Assembly: GCA_017543165.1 (NCBI GenBank)
Contig: JAFYGL010000625.1
Span: forward strand, 1 to 7,977
Source: Victivallales bacterium
Lineage (GTDB): Bacteria; Verrucomicrobiota; Lentisphaeria; Oligosphaerales; Oligosphaeraceae
Length of the DNA: 7,977 bases
Direction: 5' to 3'
Position 1 is the stretch's first letter; each line of letters starts with the position of its first letter. Under the pieces are notes generated by a model. It was not told the origin of the DNA. It ran no database searches and worked only from the letters and a program-made list of their open reading frames with translations. The position numbers and the translations under genes were made by a program. Shown here in pieces: positions 1 to 5,624 of this stretch.

Positions 1-129
<129 letters not shown>

Positions 130-175
130 CCACAATGTGAGCGCCGAGGCGGCGCTCACTCTGGTTGCAATGGCG

Positions 176-211
176 AAAAAGGCCGTCCCCTGCATAAGGA
201 GGCGGCCTTTT
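176..211. terminator. Intrinsic terminator hairpin B1 (bidirectional)
   Basis: A5 at 176-180, stem GGCCGTC 181-187 with GGCGGCC 201-207 (one G-U wobble when read on the + strand), then TTTT 208-211. It lies about 50 bp after the pta stop. Because both an A-tract and a T-tract flank the stem, it can terminate on either strand, although read on the minus strand the wobble becomes an A-C mismatch. Confidence 0.75.
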
Positions 212-250
212 CTGTAAGCACCGTATGGTGCTCACTCAGGTTGCAATGGC

Positions 251-287
251 AAAAAAGGCCGTCCCCTGCATAAGGAGGCGGCCTTTT
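251..287. terminator. Intrinsic terminator hairpin B2 (bidirectional)
   Basis: A6 at 251-256, stem GGCCGTC 257-263 with GGCGGCC 277-283, and TTTT 284-287. It is nearly identical to B1 and forms the second unit of the tandem array. Confidence 0.75.
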
Positions 288-327
288 CTGTAAGCGCCGA
301 GGCGGCGCTCACTCAGGTTGCAATGGC

Positions 328-365
328 AAAAAAGGCCGTCCCCTGCATGTAAGGAGACGGCCTTT
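328..365. terminator. Intrinsic terminator hairpin B3, best copy for the minus strand
   Basis: A6 at 328-333, stem GGCCGTC 334-340 with GACGGCC 356-362, then TTTCTT. This copy pairs perfectly on both strands. Read on the minus strand it ends in an uninterrupted T6, about 40 bp past the aminotransferase stop. It is therefore the most convincing terminator for that gene. Confidence 0.8.
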
Positions 366-402
366 CTTGTGAGCGCCGAGGCGGCGCTCACATCATTGGC
401 AA

Positions 403-1728
403 TTATGCCTTGCAGTGACGCTTGCGGATCTTGGCTGCGGCATTCTTGATGCCCTTGACCATGGTGGCAATCGCCTCGTCGGTCAGCCTTGGGTGCATTG
501 GGAGGTTCAACTCCCTCTGGTAGAAGAACTTGCTGGCGATTGGGCACTGGTTCGGGTCGTAACCCATCATGCGCAGGCCAGTGAAGTGGAATGTGGGCTG
601 ATAGTGGAGGATGCCCTGGATGCCTTCTTCTTCGTAAAGAACACGCATAAACTCATCGCGGGTGCCGCCCAGTTCCTTCTCGTTGACGCACAGAGTGTAC
701 AGATGGAACACGTGGTTGGCGTAATCTGGCTCGTAAACAGTCTCGATACCCTTCATGCCCTTCAGGCCCTTTGTGATCTTGTGTGCGATCTCGCGGCGCT
801 TTGCGGTCAGCATTGGCAGTTTGTCCAGCTGGCAGCAGCCCACTGCGGCCTGGATTTCATTCATGCGGTAGTTGCTGCCCCAATGGCCGTTGTAGGGCAT
901 CACATCGAAGTGTGCTGGCAGCCAGTATTCCAGATTGGAGGTCTTCTTGCAGGTGATGCTGTCCCCAAACTGCCACTCGTTCTTGGAGTTCGCCCATGCC
1001 ACGTTGTTGCTCATGCAGCGGAGATTCTGGATTGGATATGCATAGTCGTCGCGGTTTGTGGTGATCATGCCGCCTTCGCCGCAGGTGGTGATGTTCTTAA
1101 GTGAGTGGAATGAGAAGGCGCCTGCATCGCCGATGCTGCCAGCGAAGCGGCCTTTGTAGGTCGCGCCAGTGGCATGTGCGCAGTCTTCCAGAACGCGCAG
1201 ATTGTACTTCTGTGCAATCTCCATGATGGGATCCATGTCAACCATGAGGCCGCCGTAGTGGACCACATAGATTGCCTTGGTCTTGTTGGTGACCTTCTTC
1301 GCCACTTCTTCTGGGTCGATGTTGAAGGTGCGCGGGTCGATGTCAGCAAAGACAGGTGTGCCACCTTCCTTTAGGATTGCCAGCGATGTGGCAACAAAGG
1401 TATTCGGGGTCACGATGACTTCATCGCCTGGCTTGATGTCAAAAATCTGGGTGATGACATGCATACCAGTGGTGCAGTTCGAGCAGGCGAACGCATACTT
1501 CACATGATGGTATGCAGCAAACTTGTTCTGGAATTCCTGAGTCTTGGGCCCCATGGTCAGAGAATCCTGCGCCATGGCGGCAAGAGCCGCTTCCCTTTCA
1601 GCATCGTCATAGATACTGCCCATAAATGAATATGGGACCTTCAGCTTTACGCCGTCATCGGTCGCGTATGAACTTGTGATGCCGCCCTCAGTCTTTCCAC
1701 CAGTGAAATGTTCCTTGTCCTTAACCAT
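403..1728 (-). CDS. DegT/DnrJ/EryC1/StrS family PLP-dependent aminotransferase
   Basis: A 441-residue protein of the sugar aminotransferase family (PLP fold type I), expected in the cytoplasm. Family members usually transfer an amino group from Glu or Gln to a keto group on a nucleotide sugar or cyclitol. Visible landmarks: CSNCTTGMH (82-90) at the cofactor phosphate site, PNTFVATSLAIL (108-119), LEDCAHATGA (180-189) with D182 as the expected partner of the pyridine nitrogen, FSFHSLKNITTCGEGGM (205-221) with K211 as the Schiff-base lysine, and NYRMNEIQAAVG (286-297). Unusual points are an N-terminal extension of about 30 residues and a segment at about 237-284 that is some 25 residues longer than usual between GEGG and NYRM. 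The start is supported by AAGGAG six bases upstream of the ATG. It has no co-directional close neighbour and no nucleotide-sugar genes nearby, so the substrate cannot be named. Confidence 0.9.
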   Translation of the reverse strand: MVKDKEHFTGGKTEGGITSSYATDDGVKLKVPYSFMGSIYDDAEREAALAAMAQDSLTMGPKTQEFQNKFAAYHHVKYAFACSNCTTGMHVITQIFDIKPGDEVIVTPNTFVATSLAILKEGGTPVFADIDPRTFNIDPEEVAKKVTNKTKAIYVVHYGGLMVDMDPIMEIAQKYNLRVLEDCAHATGATYKGRFAGSIGDAGAFSFHSLKNITTCGEGGMITTNRDDYAYPIQNLRCMSNNVAWANSKNEWQFGDSITCKKTSNLEYWLPAHFDVMPYNGHWGSNYRMNEIQAAVGCCQLDKLPMLTAKRREIAHKITKGLKGMKGIETVYEPDYANHVFHLYTLCVNEKELGGTRDEFMRVLYEEEGIQGILHYQPTFHFTGLRMMGYDPNQCPIASKFFYQRELNLPMHPRLTDEAIATMVKGIKNAAAKIRKRHCKA

Positions 1729-2019
1729 TTTCTTCTCCTTGATGCCTTAAAAACACCTGGTTTATCATCTGCCATTCATTCAAAATGGCGTTTACAAAAA
1801 TCCTATATTTTGTGCCTAATTTAACACCCTTTGCGATATTTGAAAACCCATAACAAGAAAATTACAGGAAATTGTGTAAAAAAAGCATTTATGTTCAGAG
1901 GCAATTTCAATTTGCGCGGGTTCGGTGTGTGCGCGGTTGTTTCGCGCGGCCATTGGCCGCGCGTCAGGACGTTATGTTTTCCATAAGGCTCTTGTTTCGC
2001 GCAGCAAGGCCCAGTGCAC
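1729..2019. other. Intergenic region with GC palindrome and direct repeat
   Basis: No gene is seen in these 291 bp, which lie downstream of the phosphatase gene and upstream of the aminotransferase; both are on the minus strand. The half nearest the aminotransferase (about 1740-1900) is AT-rich and should hold its promoter, but no clear -35/-10 pair could be picked out. The half nearest the phosphatase is GC-rich and holds the palindrome at 1943-1963, a weak hairpin at 1972-1986 (TTATG, loop TTTTC, CATAA), and TTGTTTCGCGC twice, at 1937-1947 and 1992-2002. Confidence 0.6.
1943..1963. repeat. Perfect 9-bp GC-rich palindrome
   Basis: Arms CGCGCGGCC (1943-1951) and GGCCGCGCG (1955-1963) surround a 3-nt loop, ATT. 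It would form a very stable hairpin on either strand. It lies about 57 bp past the stop of the phosphatase gene, so it may protect or end that operon's transcript, but no T-run follows on either strand, so it is not a standard intrinsic terminator. An operator is the alternative. Confidence 0.6.
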
Positions 2020-2481
2020 TTAAAGCACACTTGCCAGAAAGGAGCAGCCCTCCTCAATGTCGTTCCATGTGTCGGTGAAGTTCCCCGTGTACCAGGGGTC
2101 GGAAATATCCCTGTTTCCGCCAGACAAGTCCAGCAGCCTGAAGCACCTGTCCTCCGAGCCTGGCCCCAATATGCGCTGCATGTTCAAAACGTTGATGGCA
2201 TCCATTCCAATGAAAATGTCGTACTTGTCCAGGTCAAGGCGGCTCAAACGCACCGCCCTGTGGGGGATTATGGGCACGGAATGCCGCCGCAGTTCAGCCT
2301 GCGCGCCAGGATGAATGGGATTGCCCAGTTCCTCCGTGCTGGTGGCGGACGAGGCGACCACAATGTCATCCCTTCCCGCCTGGCGCAAAAAATAGGCAAG
2401 GAGACATTCAGCCATCGGGGAACGGCATATATTCCCATGGCAGACAAACATCACCTTGCCTATCTTGGACCAGTCAGGCAT
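2020..2481 (-). CDS. Low-molecular-weight protein tyrosine phosphatase
   Basis: A 153-residue cytoplasmic protein of the usual length for the LMW-PTP family. The phosphate-binding loop VCHGNICRSPMAE (13-25) carries nucleophile C14 and R20 in the C-X5-R-S pattern. The general acid D128 sits in SDPWYTGNF (127-135). The chosen ATG adds about ten residues before the first strand (KVMFVCHGN) and has a GAGGA 12-13 bases upstream; M11 (codon at 2451-2449) is an alternative start. It is the last gene of a three-gene unit, starting 18 bp after the thioredoxin stop. In other bacteria such enzymes dephosphorylate tyrosine kinases of polysaccharide export or other phosphotyrosine proteins; no kinase is visible here. 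The related thioredoxin-coupled arsenate reductase was considered, but the DPWY acid loop fits a phosphatase better. Confidence 0.9.
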   Translation of the reverse strand: MPDWSKIGKVMFVCHGNICRSPMAECLLAYFLRQAGRDDIVVASSATSTEELGNPIHPGAQAELRRHSVPIIPHRAVRLSRLDLDKYDIFIGMDAINVLNMQRILGPGSEDRCFRLLDLSGGNRDISDPWYTGNFTDTWNDIEEGCSFLASVL

Positions 2482-2499
2482 ATTGCCGTTGCATCCTCG

Positions 2500-3012
2500 T
2501 TATTTCTTGACCTTGCCTTCCCACATCTTGAAGGCATTGCCAGGGTGCCTGGTCACATCGGCACGGCCACCTGAAGTAATGGTGCTGCCATCTGGAGCAA
2601 GGATAATCAGCGTGGGGATTCCCCTGACGCCATACTTGCTTGCGATTTTATCCTTCCTTGGGCTGTCAAAGGGCACTGCCAGCCACTGCATCTTGGCGTC
2701 CTTCATGTAGCCTTGCATTTTCGTTTCATCCTCGTCAGAACTGATGAAGACCACCTCAAAATTCTTGCCTTGTTTCACCATGTCATCCCTGAATTTCACC
2801 AGCAAAGGTGTAAATGAACGGCATGGAGGGCACCAGTGCGCGGAAAAATAAAGCCCCACAATCTTGCCTTTCAAAGCGCTGGCATCCACCTTCTCGCCTT
2901 TGACATTGGTCAACTGCGGCCCGAACATTTCTTCAATCCACGCAGGCTTGTCCTGTGCATACACAAGCACAGCACTCAGCAACGCGACTAGCAAAACCAG
3001 AACCTTTTTCAT
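2500..3012 (-). CDS. Exported thioredoxin-like (nucleoredoxin/tryparedoxin-type) protein
   Basis: A 170-residue protein. Residues 1-19 look like a Sec signal peptide (MKK, a hydrophobic core, then VYA with likely cleavage before Q20), which places the mature domain in the periplasm. The thioredoxin fold follows: GLYFSAHWCPPCRSFTPLL (53-71) with redox cysteines C61 and C64, FEVVFISSDED (85-95), and GIPTLIIL (131-138) with the cis-proline P133. The YFSAHWCPPCRSFTP wording and the SSD.D strand resemble nucleoredoxin/tryparedoxin rather than classical TrxA. The expected role is thiol-disulfide exchange on exported proteins; the substrate is unknown. The start is supported by AAGGAG seven bases upstream. 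It is the middle gene of the operon, 19 bp after the putP stop and 18 bp before the phosphatase. Confidence 0.88.
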   Translation of the reverse strand: MKKVLVLLVALLSAVLVYAQDKPAWIEEMFGPQLTNVKGEKVDASALKGKIVGLYFSAHWCPPCRSFTPLLVKFRDDMVKQGKNFEVVFISSDEDETKMQGYMKDAKMQWLAVPFDSPRKDKIASKYGVRGIPTLIILAPDGSTITSGGRADVTRHPGNAFKMWEGKVKK

Positions 3013-3031
3013 TTTCAGACTCCTTGGTTAA

Positions 3032-4483
3032 TTAATCCTCGTAATTGACCGCCTTGTCATAAAGTTCATTCATTGCGGCGGAAGGCTTCTCCGTGACAAG
3101 AGCCACGACTATGGCTGCAAGCAGACCTGCGATGAAGCCAGGTATGATTTCATAGATGCCCAGCTTGCCCAGGAAGTTCATCCAGGCGATATCCACCACT
3201 GCGCCAGCGGCAATGCCCGCCACTGCACCCTGGAAATTGAAACGCCTCCAGAACAGGCTAAGCAGAATGGAGGGGCCCAGCGCCGCGCCAAACACACCCC
3301 ACGCATTGGAAACCAGCCCCATGATGGAGCCTGCATTGGGGTTGGTGGCAATGAGCAATGCAGCCAGCGCCACAATCAGCACGATAAGGCGCCCATTCCA
3401 CATAAGTTCGTTCTCGCTGGCCTGGTCCTTGCGAAGGATGGGCTTGTAAACGTCACTGGTGAATGCGGAGGACGCGGCCAGCAGCTGGCTGTCCGCCGTG
3501 CTCATTGCAGCGGCAAGGACCGCCGAAAGCAGCACACCCGAAATGATGCCAGGGAATATGCTGCGCACCATCTGCACGAACACGAATTCATTGCTCTTGA
3601 TGCCCTCGTCAAAGCCCAGGCAAAGACGCCCGACTATGCCGATGATTGCCGCAAATGCGACGATGATGACTGTCCAGCTTATGCCGATGAAGGCGGACTT
3701 CTTCATCTCCTTCTGAGAGCGGATGGACATGTAGCGGATTATGATGTGGTGCATGCCGAAGTAGCCCAGTCCCCAGCCAAGGCCTGAGACGATGCTCTTC
3801 CAATCGGAGAATGCATGCCAGTAGTCGGCGGGCAACTGCGGGTCGGCAACTTTTTCCAGCATGAATGCGGCGAATATAGGCGCCAGCAGCATGGCGCCCA
3901 GCACCAGCATGCCCTGGAAGAAGTCCGTCCAGCAAACGGCGGAGAATCCACCGAAGAATGTGTAGCTTACGATGATTGCGGCGGAGAGGTACATTGCCGT
4001 GGTGGCCTCCATTCCGATTACCTTGTGGAAGAGAATGCCGCAAGCCTTGATGCTGGAGGCGGCATAGATGGTGTATGCCAGCAGGAAGACTATTGCGCAC
4101 AGCACCTGCAATGCCTTGGACTTTGCCATGAAGCGGTTGGTGAGATACTGCGGGATTGTGATTGAATCACCTGAGACGATGGAGAATTTACGCAGGCGCG
4201 GCGACTCGAAAATCCAGCTCAAAGCATAGCCGATTGCCAGTCCCAGGGCAATCCAGATTTCCTTCACGCCGTTCATGTAAACGGCGGTTGGAAGCCCCAT
4301 AAGCACCCATGCGCTCATGTCGGAGGCGCCTGCGGAGAATGCCGCCACCCATGGCCCCATCTTGCGTCCGCCCAGGAAGTAGGTTTTCTCGCCTGAATCC
4401 TTTTCCCTGAAGAAGAAATAAAGGCCAATGGCAACCATCCCCACAAGATAGAGGATGAACATCAGAATCTCAGCTTTTTGCAT
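3032..4483 (-). CDS. putP: Sodium/proline symporter (SSS family)
   Basis: A 483-residue inner-membrane transporter with many hydrophobic segments, slightly shorter than E. coli PutP (about 500). It matches PutP closely by recall: YFLGGRKMGPWVAAFSAGASDMSAWVLMGLP (35-65), with D55 at the position of the Asp essential for Na+-coupled transport in E. coli; GGFSAVCWTDFFQG (178-191); GWGLGYFG (236-243); LLSAVLAAAMSTADSQLL (318-335), where S328-T329 correspond to the Na+-binding Ser-Thr pair; and YEIIPGFIAG (444-453) near the C-terminus. Role: Na+-driven uptake of L-proline. The start has AGGAG 12 bases upstream. It leads a three-gene operon. No proline dehydrogenase (putA) is in the window, so osmoprotection or biosynthesis rather than catabolism is possible, and specificity for another solute of the SSS family cannot be excluded. 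Confidence 0.9.
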   Translation of the reverse strand: MQKAEILMFILYLVGMVAIGLYFFFREKDSGEKTYFLGGRKMGPWVAAFSAGASDMSAWVLMGLPTAVYMNGVKEIWIALGLAIGYALSWIFESPRLRKFSIVSGDSITIPQYLTNRFMAKSKALQVLCAIVFLLAYTIYAASSIKACGILFHKVIGMEATTAMYLSAAIIVSYTFFGGFSAVCWTDFFQGMLVLGAMLLAPIFAAFMLEKVADPQLPADYWHAFSDWKSIVSGLGWGLGYFGMHHIIIRYMSIRSQKEMKKSAFIGISWTVIIVAFAAIIGIVGRLCLGFDEGIKSNEFVFVQMVRSIFPGIISGVLLSAVLAAAMSTADSQLLAASSAFTSDVYKPILRKDQASENELMWNGRLIVLIVALAALLIATNPNAGSIMGLVSNAWGVFGAALGPSILLSLFWRRFNFQGAVAGIAAGAVVDIAWMNFLGKLGIYEIIPGFIAGLLAAIVVALVTEKPSAAMNELYDKAVNYED

Positions 4484-4656
4484 TTGTTTACAACGCTCCT
4501 GTTAACTTGGTTTATAACAAAAAAAATCAAGCGTAAATTTAGTAAACTTGCCTCAAATTACAAACACTTTCCACAAAAATAGCCGTCAAGCACATTTCAA
4601 CAGGGTATGCCCCGCGCCAGCGACAAAAAATGAAAAGCACCGCCTCTGAAAAGCCT
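4484..4656 (-). promoter_or_regulatory. Likely promoter region of the putP operon
   Basis: A 173-bp AT-rich gap between the AraC regulator stop and putP. Reading the minus strand, a TATAAA box lies at 4516-4511, preceded by a T8 run and followed by AGGAG (4500-4496) and the putP ATG. That makes a short leader. No convincing -35 hexamer was found at 16-18 bp spacing, so this is tentative. No clear terminator for the regulator gene was seen in the gap. Confidence 0.35.
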
Positions 4657-5451
4657 TCATTGCTTTGATTCCCTGTATTTGGCTGGAGATATTCCATAGT
4701 ATTTGCGGAAACGCTGATAGAAATAAATCAAATCGCCAAAGCCACAGGCTGAGCATATTTCCTTGATTGGCAAATCCGTCTGCACAAGCATGTCCGCCGC
4801 CTGGGTCAGGCTTTCCCGCAGCTTGTATTGCACAGGGGGCACGCTGAATGTCTTTCGCCATTCATTGTAGAAGGTGCGTCGGCTGAAGCCATATTTTCTG
4901 ATAAGCCCGTCAAGGGAAGCGCCCTGCTTGAGTTCCGCCGCCAGTTCATATATGTCCATGTTCAGCCTGCTGTCAGCGTCTTTTTTCAGCCTGTATGATG
5001 TAAGCACCGCGGCAACCAGCCGAATCGCCAGTGCGTCCAGCGCATCAGCCGTGCCAGGAGTTGCCAAAATGTCCAGTTTTGAGCGGATTTCCTTGAGAAT
5101 CGCCTGGATTTCATCATTCATTGCAAAGCCCTTAAGCAAAATGCGCTCATTGGTGCCGAAAAGACGGCAAAGTTCTTCCTTCACATTTGCCTTGTAGCTG
5201 AAAAACACCTCGTCATGAAGACTATGTCCCCCCTCGACATGAGTGTAGATGGGCAGAAAACTCAGGCTGTTGTAGTCATCCACAATTTCAGGAGCATATT
5301 TCTTGCGGTTGAATGAGAGGCAAACATAATTCTCCATTATGACTTTTGGATCGGAAAGCCTGTGGCAACTAGTCCATCCAAGTATCGCCACCTTAAACGG
5401 GAAGTCCATCAGGCGTGGCACTTCACGCAGATTGAATATCAAGTCACCCAT
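4657..5451 (-). CDS. AraC-family transcriptional regulator
   Basis: A 264-residue cytoplasmic DNA-binding protein. Residues 1 to about 150 form an N-terminal sensing domain of AraC type (IMENYVCLSF, then IYTHVEGGHSLHDEVFFSY), which in the family binds a sugar or similar ligand. Residues about 165-264 are the double helix-turn-helix: first motif GASLDGLIRKYGFSRRTFYNEWRKTF, second motif LPIKEICSACGFGDLIYFYQRFRKYYGISPAKYR, the family signature. The frame extends 13 codons further to a TTG at 5490, but ATG 5451 is preferred because GGAG (5460-5457) sits five bases upstream. It is divergent from the GH39 gene, 173 bp apart, which suggests that it controls that gene and perhaps those following it. 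The ligand is unknown; a sugar released from the hydrolase's substrate is the natural guess. Confidence 0.9.
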   Translation of the reverse strand: MGDLIFNLREVPRLMDFPFKVAILGWTSCHRLSDPKVIMENYVCLSFNRKKYAPEIVDDYNSLSFLPIYTHVEGGHSLHDEVFFSYKANVKEELCRLFGTNERILLKGFAMNDEIQAILKEIRSKLDILATPGTADALDALAIRLVAAVLTSYRLKKDADSRLNMDIYELAAELKQGASLDGLIRKYGFSRRTFYNEWRKTFSVPPVQYKLRESLTQAADMLVQTDLPIKEICSACGFGDLIYFYQRFRKYYGISPAKYRESKQ

Positions 5452-5624
5452 CTTTGCTCCAATTCTTAATCCTAACACCACATTGCACAAAAACTAAATA
5501 TTTTGCACAAGTTTCCAATTGTTATTTCCTTATTTTTTGGGAAAATTAAGGATGTCGCAATGGGAAATGGCACTGTTCTTGTTGCGAATGCTAATAATTA
5601 TAACCCAATAACACACAAACACAA
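5452..5624. promoter_or_regulatory. Divergent promoter region between AraC regulator and GH39 gene
   Basis: This 173-bp AT-rich stretch must hold the promoters for both divergent genes. It contains the TTGCACAA direct repeat at 5483-5510, an inverted pair TCGCAA (5555-5560) and TTGCGA (5582-5587), and an AT-rich block (TAATAATTATAAC, 5592-5604) just before the hydrolase start that could serve as a -10. No consensus -35 was found, which fits an activator-dependent promoter. Confidence 0.55.
5483..5510 (+). promoter_or_regulatory. Candidate AraC-type operator: TTGCACAA direct repeat, 20-bp spacing
   Basis: TTGCACAA occurs at 5483-5490 and again at 5503-5510, identical and in the same orientation, about two helical turns apart. 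AraC-family proteins commonly bind direct half-sites spaced about 21 bp apart on one face of the helix. The sites lie just upstream of the regulator's own ATG, about 115 bp or more from the GH39 start. The assignment to this regulator is inference. Confidence 0.4.

Larger units (their letters stand above)
137..391. repeat. Tandem two-hairpin repeat array between convergent genes
   Basis: Three tandem units with periods of 77, 76 and 79 bp. Each unit begins with palindrome A (arms GTGAGCGCC and GGCGCTCAC around a 4-5 nt loop) at 137-159, 214-235 and 290-312. Then comes a conserved linker, GGTTGCAATGGC, then hairpin B (A-tract, GGCCGTC, loop, GGCGGCC or GACGGCC, T-tract). A fourth palindrome A at 369-391 closes the array 11 bp beyond the aminotransferase stop, giving the order A-B-A-B-A-B-A. 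Variants largely keep pairing: copy 2 of A has GCACC with GGTGC instead of GCGCC with GGCGC. The array fills nearly the whole pta/aminotransferase gap and has no plausible gene. Function inferred: a block against transcription read-through from both sides. Confidence 0.9.

Noticed and set aside
137..391. Array as a CRISPR
   Set aside because: The whole 76-79 bp unit is repeated, linkers included, so there are no unique spacers. The units carry terminator-like hairpins and there are no cas genes.
236..547. Open frame on the minus strand crossing the hairpin array
   Set aside because: It overlaps the aminotransferase 3' end in another frame, and its translation repeats itself only because of the DNA repeats.
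415..1104. Long open frame on the + strand inside the aminotransferase gene
   Set aside because: It is antisense to a gene with clear family motifs, its translation shows no recognisable domain, and it is explained by codon bias of the opposite strand.
1943..1963. GC palindrome as an intrinsic terminator
   Set aside because: Neither strand has a T-run after the stem.
2020..2481. Phosphatase as a thioredoxin-coupled arsenate reductase
   Set aside because: The neighbouring thioredoxin made this tempting, but the loop reads CHGNICRSPMAE and the DPWY acid loop is that of LMW tyrosine phosphatases. The thioredoxin is also exported, so it is in a different compartment.
5452..5490. TTG start at 5490 for the AraC regulator (13 extra residues)
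   Set aside because: ATG 5451 has a well-placed GGAG. The extra residues would run through one of the TTGCACAA sites and resemble no domain.
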